Shown piece after piece: positions 1-7,039 of a stretch of 8,015 bases of DNA. Below the pieces are notes generated by a model. That model worked only from the letters and a program-made list of their open reading frames with translations, was not told the origin of the DNA and searched no databases. This DNA is from Promethearchaeota archaeon CR_4 (GTDB lineage: Archaea; Asgardarchaeota; Lokiarchaeia; Sigyniarchaeales; CR-4), in contig MBAA01000099.1 of assembly GCA_001940655.1 (NCBI GenBank), positions 20,993 through 29,007 of the forward strand, read 5' to 3'. Positions within the stretch are counted from its first letter, which is position 1. Every line of letters starts with the position of its first letter. A program made the position numbers and the translations under genes.

Positions 1-834
1 GACGATAAAGTGAGCATCTGACTCGTTAGCCACCGCTTTAGCCAATAGCGTCTTACCTGTCCCCGGCGGGCCATATAATAGGACTCCCTTAGGAGGATCG
101 ATGTGGAGTCGCTCGAATAATTCAGGATGCTTGAGAGGTAACTCAATCATTTCTCGCACGCGTATAATTTCCTGAGTCAACCCCCCCACATCATCGTAGG
201 TAACCAAAGCTCCGGTGCCGGACATTTTCACGGCCTCTTCTTTGATCTCAATTTTCGTTTTCTCGTCTACGAGTACGATCCCTTTTGGGTCTGTGGACAA
301 AACTAAAAACCGAATCTCACCAAGGGGTGCGGATCTTCGCTCCATGTCGGCAAAGAATGGGAAAATATTCTTCAAATCCCCGAAAGGATTCGCATCGGAT
401 GGAGCCTTTACTCGCTCGCCACCACCTTGGATGCTAATAATGTCCCCTTCAATAATGGGACGATTCATGAATGCAACCATCTGTCTCTTGCCACCCCGGA
501 ACTGAATATTGCTTTCGGTGGGGGCGAGGACAATCGTCTTTGCTAGTGCAGGTCTAAGCGGCCTCACGGTCACTAGTTCTCCAACACTAGTTCCAGAGTT
601 CGTTCGGAGTAATCCATCGAGGCGGACAATCCGTTTCCCTTTGTCCGGACTTGAAGGAAATACTATCGCTCCAGTTTTTTTTCGTCCCTCGAGTTCTACG
701 AAATCGCCGTTCGATAATCCTAATTCCTTAATGATTTCATAAGGGATTAAACATACAGATCGTCCGGTGAATTTTTTATCACTTTCCCGCACCAAGAGGC
801 GGATTTCAAATTGCTCTTTTGGATATGCCGACAT
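1..834 (-). CDS. cdc48: CDC48/VAT-type AAA+ ATPase, N-terminal part (runs off left edge)
   Basis: Hexameric unfoldase that uses ATP to extract and thread proteins, usually handing them to the proteasome; cytosolic. The visible 278 residues start at an ATG on the minus strand (834-832), and the frame is open to base 1, so the rest of D1 and all of D2 lie outside. Residues about 7-95 match the double-psi beta-barrel half of the CDC48 N-domain (IVRLDGLLRTNSG at 69-81) and 100-205 the second N-subdomain and linker. D1 begins near 212 with the YDDVGGL signature, and the Walker A GPPGTGKT is at 255-262. Walker B and the arginine fingers are beyond the edge. It lies 8 bp downstream of the pstK stop, so it is probably co-transcribed with it. 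No good Shine-Dalgarno precedes the ATG, which suggests translational coupling. The family call is firm; whether two AAA domains are present cannot be seen. Confidence 0.95.
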   Translation of the reverse strand, partial: MSAYPKEQFEIRLLVRESDKKFTGRSVCLIPYEIIKELGLSNGDFVELEGRKKTGAIVFPSSPDKGKRIVRLDGLLRTNSGTSVGELVTVRPLRPALAKTIVLAPTESNIQFRGGKRQMVAFMNRPIIEGDIISIQGGGERVKAPSDANPFGDLKNIFPFFADMERRSAPLGEIRFLVLSTDPKGIVLVDEKTKIEIKEEAVKMSGTGALVTYDDVGGLTQEIIRVREMIELPLKHPELFERLHIDPPKGVLLYGPPGTGKTLLAKAVANESDAHFIV

Positions 835-842
835 ACTCGTGT

Positions 843-1700
843 TCAATGCCTTGAAGGGTTGGTTGAATTAAATTTCTTTTGGTTTGATTTCGCTGGATCA
901 CTCTTTTTATTCGTTAGTAATTCCAAGGATCCTTGAAATTCGTCGAGTATCTGCTGGACTTCCTCGAGATTAGCAGGACTTTTCCGCAGAAGTTCTTTAC
1001 GCAGTTGTTTAATTTCCTTTTGTTGAATTTTTAAGTCCCTATCCATAATAAAATCCGAGATTATCTTGCGGGATCGAACATCCAAAAAATTTTTTATCGA
1101 AGGGGGTTGGATGGTCAAGCTTGCATCCCTTGACTGAAAATATGGGCGACGTTGCGTATGTTTTTCGAGAAATTCGCATAATTGTTTCAGAAACGCATCA
1201 AGAGTAAAATTGGAAGAAACAAAGTTGACAGCAAAATCCGGTTGATCCCAAGCGTACCGTCCGAAATAGTCGAATTTCTGGGCAATCTTTTCAATTAATT
1301 CGTTGGGAATTTTACGACCTCGTTTTTCATTCCATGTTAAACAAACTTCTATTGGTGTATTAACAAAGATGGTACTATAAGGTACGTCTAGCTCCAGCGC
1401 TAATCTGAGTAAGTCGTGACGCATGCTTTGGTAATAGTTGAGGTCATCGACAATAACGGCATACCCCGCCTTTAAATATTCGATAGTAATTTCTATTAGT
1501 CTTTTTTTTATTTTTGGTTCATCTTCCGGGCGAAACGGCAAAAGTTTGTGTTCATTTCCCCGGAAACAGTCTGGATCCACAATTTTGATGTTAGGGTATC
1601 GTTGTGGCAAACAAGATGGGAGATGTGCCTGTATTGCCCCGGCCAAGGTACTTTTTCCCGAGCTTGGCAATCCTGCTAAAAGTAAGAGTAATCCCGTCAT
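843..1700 (-). CDS. pstK: L-seryl-tRNA(Sec) kinase (PSTK)
   Basis: Phosphorylates Ser-tRNA(Sec) to Sep-tRNA(Sec), which SepSecS then converts to Sec-tRNA(Sec) in archaea and eukaryotes. The 285 residues show a P-loop GLPSSGKST at 10-18. D44 and R47 in VDPDCFR lie where the family has its conserved Asp and Arg after the second strand. VDDLNYYQSMRHDL is at 84-97, and the lid region RGRKIPNELIEKI at 127-139 is followed by YAWDQP at 149-154. The C-terminal helical part (DVRSRKIISDFI, then KQLRKELLRK) resembles the tRNA D-arm-binding domain of archaeal PSTK. From memory the match to the methanogen enzyme is good along the whole length. A basic, low-complexity tail of about 20 residues ends the protein. 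I chose ATG 1700 because GAGG lies 9 nt upstream and the P-loop then sits at the usual distance; an in-frame ATG at 1730 would add 10 residues. It leads an operon with cdc48. Confidence 0.88.
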   Translation of the reverse strand: MTGLLLLLAGLPSSGKSTLAGAIQAHLPSCLPQRYPNIKIVDPDCFRGNEHKLLPFRPEDEPKIKKRLIEITIEYLKAGYAVIVDDLNYYQSMRHDLLRLALELDVPYSTIFVNTPIEVCLTWNEKRGRKIPNELIEKIAQKFDYFGRYAWDQPDFAVNFVSSNFTLDAFLKQLCEFLEKHTQRRPYFQSRDASLTIQPPSIKNFLDVRSRKIISDFIMDRDLKIQQKEIKQLRKELLRKSPANLEEVQQILDEFQGSLELLTNKKSDPAKSNQKKFNSTNPSRH

Positions 1701-1785
1701 GATTGTCTTCCTCGCTATTTCTGGATGCAAAATTTCAAATACCGAATATTACATCCATTCATTCGCTGATGTTAAGGGTGATGGT
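1701..1785. promoter_or_regulatory. Divergent promoter region of pstK-cdc48 and the longin-winged-helix gene
   Basis: This 85-bp spacer must serve both directions if the chosen starts are right. Its most A/T-rich core is at about 1729-1752 (aaaatttcaaatacc, then gaatattac), a reasonable place for TATA elements of both genes. Shine-Dalgarno-like sites flank it: GAGG on the minus strand at 1713-1710, 9 nt before the pstK ATG, and AAGGGTGAT on the plus strand at 1774-1782 before ATG 1786. Exact boxes and transcription starts are inferred. Confidence 0.35.
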
Positions 1786-2415
1786 ATGCCAAAGGGTTTG
1801 GTTCTGATTTCATGGGATGAATATGAAGGGGCAGAAGTAGCCTTCAAGGAACCATCGGATTTGGAAATTCCCGACCCCATCATCCAACAAGTCCAGATCG
1901 CGCACAACCTCATTTCTTCGTGGATGATCACCCAAGAAAAAGATTTTCACGGGCTTTCGTATTATTCCCCTGCACACAAGTACGTCATCCTCGTTGTATT
2001 AGACTCGAATGAGGATGGTCAAGATTATCGTGTTATTGTCGAACAAATCAACGAATTTTTGATGACAAAACCCAACCCGGCGAAAATTGAATCTGAGTTG
2101 AAAAAAATTTACATGTTGACGTTCTCTGTTTTCCGGGCTCGTGAAAGTGTGATGATGAAGCTCGCAAATGAAGTCGCGGATCTCAAAATGGAACAATATG
2201 ATTTACAGAAGAACATCGAAGTCATCATTAAAAATACCCGTGATGCTTCCACTCGCATTTTACTGTATTTAGCGATTCATGAACCTGCTTCTTTTGAGGA
2301 TCTGTTAAAACAAGTGCCAGTGTCTGCCCCGTGGTTACGTAGTCGTCTGGGTTATCTTTCAGAGCAAAATCTCATTATATTTAAAGACGATAAGTATTGG
2401 ATTGCGATTGATTAA
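1786..2415 (+). CDS. Putative longin/profilin-like domain fused to a C-terminal winged helix
   Basis: I do not recognise a named family. The 209 residues divide into three parts. Residues 1-92 show an alternating strand/helix pattern: strand GLVLISWD at 4-11, helix about 31-46, strand KYVILVVLD at 65-73, helix YRVIVEQINEFL at 81-92. This is compatible with a longin/profilin-like fold. Residues 98-150 are charged and helical, probably a coiled coil. Residues 153-209 read as a winged helix, with ASTRILLYLA, ASFEDLLKQV, the recognition helix SAPWLRSRLGYLSEQ and wing LIIFKDDKYWIAI. There is no membrane segment, so it should be cytosolic. Start ATG 1786 has AGGG 7 nt upstream; the frame stays open further upstream but only antisense to pstK. 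It converges on the small GTPase gene with 17 bp between stops. It could be a GTPase-linked regulator or a DNA-binding protein with a ligand-sensing N-terminus. The gene is certain; domain calls are by eye. Confidence 0.85.
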   Translation: MPKGLVLISWDEYEGAEVAFKEPSDLEIPDPIIQQVQIAHNLISSWMITQEKDFHGLSYYSPAHKYVILVVLDSNEDGQDYRVIVEQINEFLMTKPNPAKIESELKKIYMLTFSVFRARESVMMKLANEVADLKMEQYDLQKNIEVIIKNTRDASTRILLYLAIHEPASFEDLLKQVPVSAPWLRSRLGYLSEQNLIIFKDDKYWIAID

Positions 2416-2432
2416 CAAATCTCTTAAGGTCA

Positions 2433-2945
2433 TTACGACCCCTTTAGCATCGCTTTCCGGATCAGGTTTTTGAAAGCCACTTCAACGTTTTCCCCCGTTT
2501 TTGCGGAAGTTTCTATGAAATCTAAGATGTTCTTTTCCTTCGCATAGGTTTTTGCTTGGTCTTGAGTGACTTTGCGTAATTGACTAAGATCGGTTTTATT
2601 ACCGATTAGGACAATGGGACATTCAGTTCGGGTTTCTTTAAAGGAATTGATCCATTCGTTGAGATTTTGGAAGGAACTCTCACTTGTAACGTCATAGACC
2701 ACTAGTGCACCCGAGGCTCCTTCTAGATATAATTTCCGGAGTTTCTTATAAGCTTCCTGTCCGCCTAAGTCCCAGATTTGCGTAGTCACTTGATTTCCAT
2801 CAATTTCAATGGTCCGCTTCAAGAGATTGACGCCGAGGGTCGACTTGAAGTCTGTAGAGAAGCGATTTTCGATGAAGCGGTATACGAGGGAGGTCTTCCC
2901 CACGCCCGCGTCTCCGAGAAGCACGATCTTTAATATGTATTCCAT
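2433..2945 (-). CDS. Rab/Ras-like small GTPase
   Basis: GTP-binding switch protein of 170 residues, a bare G domain. All five motifs are present: G1 GDAGVGKT at 11-18, G2 T36 within STLGVN, G3 WDLGGQE at 58-64 with catalytic Q63, G4 NKTD at 116-119, and G5 ETSAK at 145-149. It should therefore bind and hydrolyse GTP. The effector region and KLYLEGASGALVVYDVT at 71-87 are Rab/Ras-like, while the Gly at position 61 (Ala in Rab WDTAGQE) gives a DxGGQ form seen in Arf-type proteins. The C-terminus (KAMLKGS) has no cysteine, so classic prenylation is ruled out, and there is no N-terminal myristoylation-type glycine. Membrane recruitment, if any, would need a partner. GGTGCC lies about 5 nt before the ATG as a weak ribosome site. 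Eukaryote-like GTPases of this type are numerous in Asgard archaea. Substrates and effectors are unknown. Confidence 0.95.
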   Translation of the reverse strand: MEYILKIVLLGDAGVGKTSLVYRFIENRFSTDFKSTLGVNLLKRTIEIDGNQVTTQIWDLGGQEAYKKLRKLYLEGASGALVVYDVTSESSFQNLNEWINSFKETRTECPIVLIGNKTDLSQLRKVTQDQAKTYAKEKNILDFIETSAKTGENVEVAFKNLIRKAMLKGS

Positions 2946-3035
2946 CTAAAGGCACCAGACTAACTTGAATTACCTGCTATTAGATTTCTCCTTACAGTCT
3001 TAAGAATCTTAGTCATTAATTGTTGCGATCCGGAG

Positions 3036-3048
3036 TTATTAAATTATT
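3036..3048 (-). promoter_or_regulatory. Candidate TATA element for the small GTPase gene
   Basis: The minus strand reads AATAATTTAATAA here, the most TATA-like stretch upstream of the GTPase start. It would predict a leader of about 60-70 nt. It is a plausible archaeal promoter element but is based only on A/T content and position. Confidence 0.25.
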
Positions 3049-3083
3049 GCCTAACGCACCCGAATCAAGGCGGTGTGGGGGAA

Positions 3084-3090
3084 TATAAAA
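3084..3090 (+). promoter_or_regulatory. Candidate TATA box for the acyl-CoA synthetase gene
   Basis: TATAAAA stands out sharply after a G-rich stretch (ggtgtggggg at 3072-3081). An archaeal start about 25-30 nt downstream would fall near 3112-3118. This gives a leader of about 45 nt for ATG 3163, or an almost leaderless message if GTG 3121 were used instead. Confidence 0.45.
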
Positions 3091-3162
3091 AATAGAAAAT
3101 CCTAAAATTTAAGCGATTCCGTGCGTTTTTTATCATTCAAAGACAGTCTTACTGAGAATATT

Positions 3163-4692
3163 ATGTTAAAATCCACGTCCTTCGAGTCTCACCCGCTCCA
3201 CAAGATTCTACATCCGAAGTCCATCGCGGTGTATGGGGCAAACAATAACATTCTCCAAACTATGGGTACGATTCAGATGTTGAATCTGATAGACCAAGGA
3301 TATCCTCGGGAAAATCTCTACCCAATCCATCCCCACCTCGATTCCGTACTCGGTTTGAAAGCATATAAGACCATTGCAGCTGTCCCCGTCATACCTGACC
3401 TCGCATTCCTTGTACTACCCACGCAAGCTATCCCTCAAGTGATGGTAGAACTGGGACAAAAGGGAGTGAAACTGGTTATAATGGTGACGGCAGGATTCCG
3501 GGAAGTCGGAGACGCCGTAGGTGAGGCAAAAATCAAGAAGATTGCGAATAAATACGGTATCCGCTTTGTCGGACCAAATTGCATTGGCGTTTTTAACGCT
3601 CACCTGGATGCAGACCATCCCGAGCGGATCTTAAATACAACGTGGAGTCATTATACCGGCAAACCTGGTAACATCTCCATCGCCTCCCAAAGCGGAACAT
3701 TTGCGTCCCACATTTTCATCATGGCGGCAGACATCGGCCTCAACATCAACAAGTCCATCTCCGTGGGGAATGAGGCGAACATTGACATCTGCGATTGTTT
3801 GGAATATTTGCGGGACGACCCCACCACGAACGTGATCTGCATCTATGTTGAAGAGGTGAAACGGGGCGCCCTTTTCCGCAAGCTCGTCAAAGAAATTACT
3901 CCCAAGAAACCAATAATCGCAATTTACATGGGGGGTACCCTTGGTGGCGCGAAAGCAGTGTCCTCCCACACGGGATCAATGGCCGGAAACGATGCGATTT
4001 TTGACGCAATCTTCTCCCAAGCGGGTATCCGGCGGGTTTTTAGTATGCGGGAATTCCTCCTAACGGCTATCCTCTTCTCACATTTCATCCCGCAAGGCGT
4101 GTTACCAAAGGGCAGGCGGATAGGGATTATTACCGATTCTGGGGGCGCGGGGGCAGAAATGGCCGACTTAGGATCGCGCTATGGATTGACCGTCCCAGAA
4201 TTCTCTCCCGAACTCCAGATAAAGTTGAAAACACACCTTCCGTCGACCGCCGGGATACGTAATCCCGTGGATCTTACCTATCTCGACAATCCCGAGGTCT
4301 ATTTTGACACGATCCCCCATCTCCTCTCCCAGTCTGGAGAAGTTGATGCCATCGTAAGCTACGGGGCATATGGTGCGGATTATTTCCAGTACGGTTCTTT
4401 CGGGACCGAGATGATAAGTTCCCCAAAAACCAAGGGGATGTTACAGCAATATATGGACTTCATGTACTCGGTTTTGGAGCGATCAAAGCTCTACCCGGCG
4501 AAATATAACATCCCTATCGCCCACGTTAATTTGATGGGTGCGCGCGATGGCCTTGTTCCCATTCTTCGCGAGAAATATGACCTCCCCGTTTTCATGTTTC
4601 CTGATGAAGCGGTTCAGACGATGGCCCACCTGATCGAGTACGGGTGTTATTGCCACAAACTTCTACAAACGAGTTTGCAATCGATGGAATGA
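3163..4692 (+). CDS. ADP-forming acyl-CoA synthetase, alpha-type subunit
   Basis: This family interconverts acyl-CoA, ADP and phosphate with a carboxylic acid, CoA and ATP, giving substrate-level phosphorylation in archaea. From ATG 3163 it is 509 residues. Residues about 14-145 form the CoA-binding Rossmann-like domain (HPKSIAVYGANNN, then FVGPNCIGVFN at 135-145). About 165-300 is the first ligase domain with SIASQSGTF and the phosphohistidine motif SSHTGSMAG, whose catalytic His is H269. About 315-460 is the second ligase domain (RRIGIITDSGGAGAEMADLG, RNPVDLTYL). The ATP-grasp beta domain is absent, so a separate beta subunit must be encoded elsewhere. The substrate acid cannot be told. An in-frame GTG at 3121 would add 14 residues; I prefer the ATG because family members have few residues before the PKSIAV strand and no ribosome site precedes the GTG. 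The permease gene follows on the same strand after 142 bp. Confidence 0.9.
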   Translation: MLKSTSFESHPLHKILHPKSIAVYGANNNILQTMGTIQMLNLIDQGYPRENLYPIHPHLDSVLGLKAYKTIAAVPVIPDLAFLVLPTQAIPQVMVELGQKGVKLVIMVTAGFREVGDAVGEAKIKKIANKYGIRFVGPNCIGVFNAHLDADHPERILNTTWSHYTGKPGNISIASQSGTFASHIFIMAADIGLNINKSISVGNEANIDICDCLEYLRDDPTTNVICIYVEEVKRGALFRKLVKEITPKKPIIAIYMGGTLGGAKAVSSHTGSMAGNDAIFDAIFSQAGIRRVFSMREFLLTAILFSHFIPQGVLPKGRRIGIITDSGGAGAEMADLGSRYGLTVPEFSPELQIKLKTHLPSTAGIRNPVDLTYLDNPEVYFDTIPHLLSQSGEVDAIVSYGAYGADYFQYGSFGTEMISSPKTKGMLQQYMDFMYSVLERSKLYPAKYNIPIAHVNLMGARDGLVPILREKYDLPVFMFPDEAVQTMAHLIEYGCYCHKLLQTSLQSME

Positions 4693-4834
4693 GATATCCA
4701 TAGAAAGATTCAACCACATGTTCTCCCATTAAATTCGGGGTATTTTTAGTGTTGTACCTACATCCCTGCTTCTCCGGTTGAGAGAAATAGGAAAAGATTT
4801 TTGAGTAGGGCATAATTCCCGACTTCGTAATCCT
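4693..4834 (+). other. Spacer between acyl-CoA synthetase and permease genes
   Basis: This 142-bp non-coding spacer is long enough for a separate permease promoter. A T-rich stretch, gggtatttttag at 4738-4749, could be a terminator for the upstream gene or part of a promoter. There is a weak 5-bp inverted repeat (TTCTC at 4770-4774, GAGAA at 4782-4786). No Shine-Dalgarno precedes the GTG at 4835. No decision between operon and independent units is possible from sequence alone. Confidence 0.3.
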
Positions 4835-6232
4835 GTGGATGAATTCCGAGGCAACCCTGTGCTTGACATTATTCCTATCATTGTATTCATTGGTGTCGTT
4901 TTCCTCATTATTCGGCAACCACGTCTCAAAATCCCGGGAACTAATCGACACATCCTCCTTGACTACGGCTATGCCCCTCTTTTGGGCATTATTATATTGC
5001 TCGTAACGCTCAATATGCCCCCATCCCTCATCCTGACGGGGCTAGTGGGGACTTCCCAAATTCATCCCTACGAGATTTTAATTCTGTTTTTCTCGCTTGC
5101 ATACATTTGCATTTCCATAGACCAGACGGGTTTCTTTCGCTACCTTGCCCTCCTCGCGGCGAAGAAATCCGGTTCCTCGGGGAAGAAACTTTTTTTCTAC
5201 TTTTTCGCGCTCAGTAGCATCCTGACCACGTTCACTTCAAACGACATCGTGATCCTCACCATTACCCCCATCATCTTGTATTTCACGAAATACACGAAGA
5301 TCAACCCGGTTCCCTATTTATTTGGGGAGTTTTTTGCCGCTAATATCTGGAGCATTGCATTATATGTTGGTAATCCCACCAACATCATCGTTGCTCAAGC
5401 GTATAACCTCACGTTCCTCGGGTATTCCCAGTGGGTGTTATTACCAACGGTTGTCGCAGGTGTAACCTGTTACTTCCTTCTATATTTGCTTTTTAGAAAG
5501 GACATATCGAAGCCTCTTACTCCTCCCGACATTAACCCAAAGTCTGCTTTGAACGATAAACCTGGGGCATTCTTCGGTCTCATTATGCTCGGCAGTTGTC
5601 TCCTACTATTGAGTATTGCGCCTACTTTTAACCTGAATATGGGTTTAATAACCCTTATCTTTGCGATAATTATGCTAGGACGTGATATTCTGAAAGATTT
5701 AATTTCACATAGACGAGACCCTGCCATCCAGCGATTTAACGGGACTACGGCTAATCTAACCCGCATGCCGTGGAAAATAGCGCCCTTCGTGATTTGTATG
5801 TTTGTCTTAGTGCAAGTTTTGGAGTACTCCGGATGGATCGATTTATTTGCCTCCTCTATGTCAGGAGCCACCAACACGATAGGACTCGTGGCCACTATTT
5901 TCTTCGTAGGATTTTTCGCCTCTCTTGCTTGCAACGTGTTAAATAATCAACCTATGACCATCCTATTCACCAAGATGCTCCAAAATTCTGCGTTCGTAGC
6001 CCCTGCACTTCTTGTTCAAGGGAGTATGTTTGCTCTCATTATGGGGAGCAATTTCGGGGCGAATTTCACGCTCATCGGTGCCCTAGCCGGTATCATGTGG
6101 TCCAATATCTCGAATGGTAATGGGAATCGTATTACATACAAGCAGTTTGCGAAGGTGGGATTTAAGGTAATGCCATTGGTCGTAGCTGTTGCATGCTTGG
6201 TGCTCGCCATCGAATTCCTCATTGGGATGTAG
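4835..6232 (+). CDS. ArsB/NhaD-type (ion transporter superfamily) permease
   Basis: Multi-spanning inner-membrane transporter of 465 residues, the usual length for ArsB/NhaD/CitT-like permeases of the ion transporter superfamily. About 11 hydrophobic segments are visible, the first at residues 10-27. The two inverted halves carry their signatures: TSNDIVILTITP at 134-145 with GNPTNIIVAQ at 179-188, then CNVLNNQPMTILFT at 366-379 with GSNFGANFTLIGALAG at 404-419. The last resembles the ArsB motif GxNxGxNxTxIGSLA. Known relatives move arsenite, Na+/H+ or dicarboxylates. No arsR, arsA or arsC gene lies nearby, so an arsenic role is not supported by context and the substrate is open. The loop at about 285-312 is basic and cytoplasmic. 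The start is GTG 4835, the first start codon after an in-frame stop at 4802-4804; it has no ribosome site and may be leaderless or weakly translated. Confidence 0.88.
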   Translation: MDEFRGNPVLDIIPIIVFIGVVFLIIRQPRLKIPGTNRHILLDYGYAPLLGIIILLVTLNMPPSLILTGLVGTSQIHPYEILILFFSLAYICISIDQTGFFRYLALLAAKKSGSSGKKLFFYFFALSSILTTFTSNDIVILTITPIILYFTKYTKINPVPYLFGEFFAANIWSIALYVGNPTNIIVAQAYNLTFLGYSQWVLLPTVVAGVTCYFLLYLLFRKDISKPLTPPDINPKSALNDKPGAFFGLIMLGSCLLLLSIAPTFNLNMGLITLIFAIIMLGRDILKDLISHRRDPAIQRFNGTTANLTRMPWKIAPFVICMFVLVQVLEYSGWIDLFASSMSGATNTIGLVATIFFVGFFASLACNVLNNQPMTILFTKMLQNSAFVAPALLVQGSMFALIMGSNFGANFTLIGALAGIMWSNISNGNGNRITYKQFAKVGFKVMPLVVAVACLVLAIEFLIGM

Positions 6233-6286
6233 TATCCGCCCAGAGCAATGGTTACGGTTGGAATTTGAGTGGAAAACAAGAAGAAT

Positions 6287-6310
6287 AAAAAAAACTAGAA
6301 ATGTAAAAAA
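6287..6310 (-). terminator. T-rich terminator of the coiled-coil gene
   Basis: Read on the minus strand, two runs of T (six at 6310-6305 and eight at 6294-6287) follow 23 bp after the stop of the coiled-coil gene, within a pyrimidine-rich tract. Oligo-T runs without a hairpin are the normal archaeal termination signal. The permease gene converging on the same spacer has no equal plus-strand T-run here. Confidence 0.6.
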
Positions 6311-6332
6311 GAGAGAAGAATAAGTTTCTGGA

Positions 6333-7013
6333 TTACTGTGGCGCAGCTGCCGCCTTGGCCTTCGCTTTTTCTGCCGCATTAATGGCCTTTTGTTCCCCTT
6401 TAATGCCCTTTTCGCAATCCTTGATTTCTTTCGCCTTGGCTTTTACTGCGCCAGTGCCTTCCTTGTTGACGGCTTTCTTGGCGGCCTGGGCGGCTTTCAT
6501 GGCGACTTTTTTCCCGTTGGCAAGCTCCTTGGTGGCAACCTTACATGCACCTTGGGTGGTTTTCACTTCAGCCTTTGCAGCATTCAGAGCTTCATTCGCC
6601 TTTGTAAGTACTTCAGTCTTGTCTTGGAGTACTCTTTGGGATTCGTTCATGGCACTTGCGTCAATGCTGGCGATATTCGCACTTGGGTCGGCTTTTTTGA
6701 GCTCTTTCTTTTTCGTTTCGTACGCCTTTTTCGCGTCTCCAAATGCGGCCTTGGCCGTATTCGCCTCATTCTTTGCAGCATCGAACGCTGCTTGGGCTTT
6801 CGCCATTACTTCATTCTTTTCGGCTAATGCGGCTTCGGCTTGTCTGACTGCCTCCCCGCTCTTTGCCTCTACCGCTTTCAAATCGTCTTGGGCTTGCTCA
6901 TCAGCCTTTTCTGCCTTTTTCGCATACTCGGCTTTAAGTTCTTCAATTTCCCGGTTGATTGCGGTGATTTTCTGCTTGAATTCTTCTATTCGTGCTAATG
7001 AAATAAATATCAC
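6333..7013 (-). CDS. Lys/Ala-rich coiled-coil protein, function unknown
   Basis: I do not recognise the family. The 226 residues are almost wholly helical and made mainly of Ala, Lys and Glu, with no membrane segment or signal peptide. Residues 8-105 carry heptad-like spacing (ARIEEFKQKITAINREIEEL, then EAALAEKNEVMAKAQAAF) and mix acidic with basic residues. A short break, DPSANIASIDASAMN at 109-123, separates a second helical stretch. The last 60 or so residues are strongly basic, with KKVAMKAAQAAKKAVNK and an AEKAKAKAAAAPQ end, like histone H1-type or TolA-type tails. Two cysteines are present. The start is GTG 7013: no ATG is in frame near the N-terminus, and the TATA-like element about 30 bp upstream suggests a leaderless message. 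It could bind nucleic acid, serve as a structural rod, or be a linker for a partner. It has a clear terminator, so it is probably its own unit. Confidence 0.8.
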   Translation of the reverse strand: MIFISLARIEEFKQKITAINREIEELKAEYAKKAEKADEQAQDDLKAVEAKSGEAVRQAEAALAEKNEVMAKAQAAFDAAKNEANTAKAAFGDAKKAYETKKKELKKADPSANIASIDASAMNESQRVLQDKTEVLTKANEALNAAKAEVKTTQGACKVATKELANGKKVAMKAAQAAKKAVNKEGTGAVKAKAKEIKDCEKGIKGEQKAINAAEKAKAKAAAAPQ

Positions 7014-7039
7014 CTACCCTATTGGGTTCTCGCATGTGG

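Noticed and set aside
215..742. Two plus-strand open frames opposite the cdc48 gene
   Set aside because: They are antisense to a frame that matches the CDC48 N-domain throughout and show no domain features.
1438..1785. In-frame upstream extension of the longin-winged-helix gene
   Set aside because: It lies almost wholly antisense to pstK, has no family character, and ATG 1786 has a good ribosome site right before a domain-like N-terminus.
2998..3005. Palindrome TCTTAAGA between the GTPase and acyl-CoA synthetase genes as an operator
   Set aside because: Eight-base palindromes of A/T-rich sequence are common by chance, and no second copy is seen nearby.
4690..4749. UGA stop of the acyl-CoA synthetase gene read as selenocysteine
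   Set aside because: Read-through would add 18 residues with no conserved motif. The domain is already complete, the family is not a known selenoprotein family, and no SECIS-like hairpin was seen.
4770..4786. Hairpin before the permease as an intrinsic terminator
   Set aside because: The stem has only 5 bp and no T-run follows; archaeal termination does not need such a hairpin.
4835..6232. Arsenite efflux operon
   Set aside because: The permease has ArsB-like motifs, but no arsR, arsA, arsC or arsM gene is nearby, and the same motifs occur in NhaD-type and dicarboxylate carriers.
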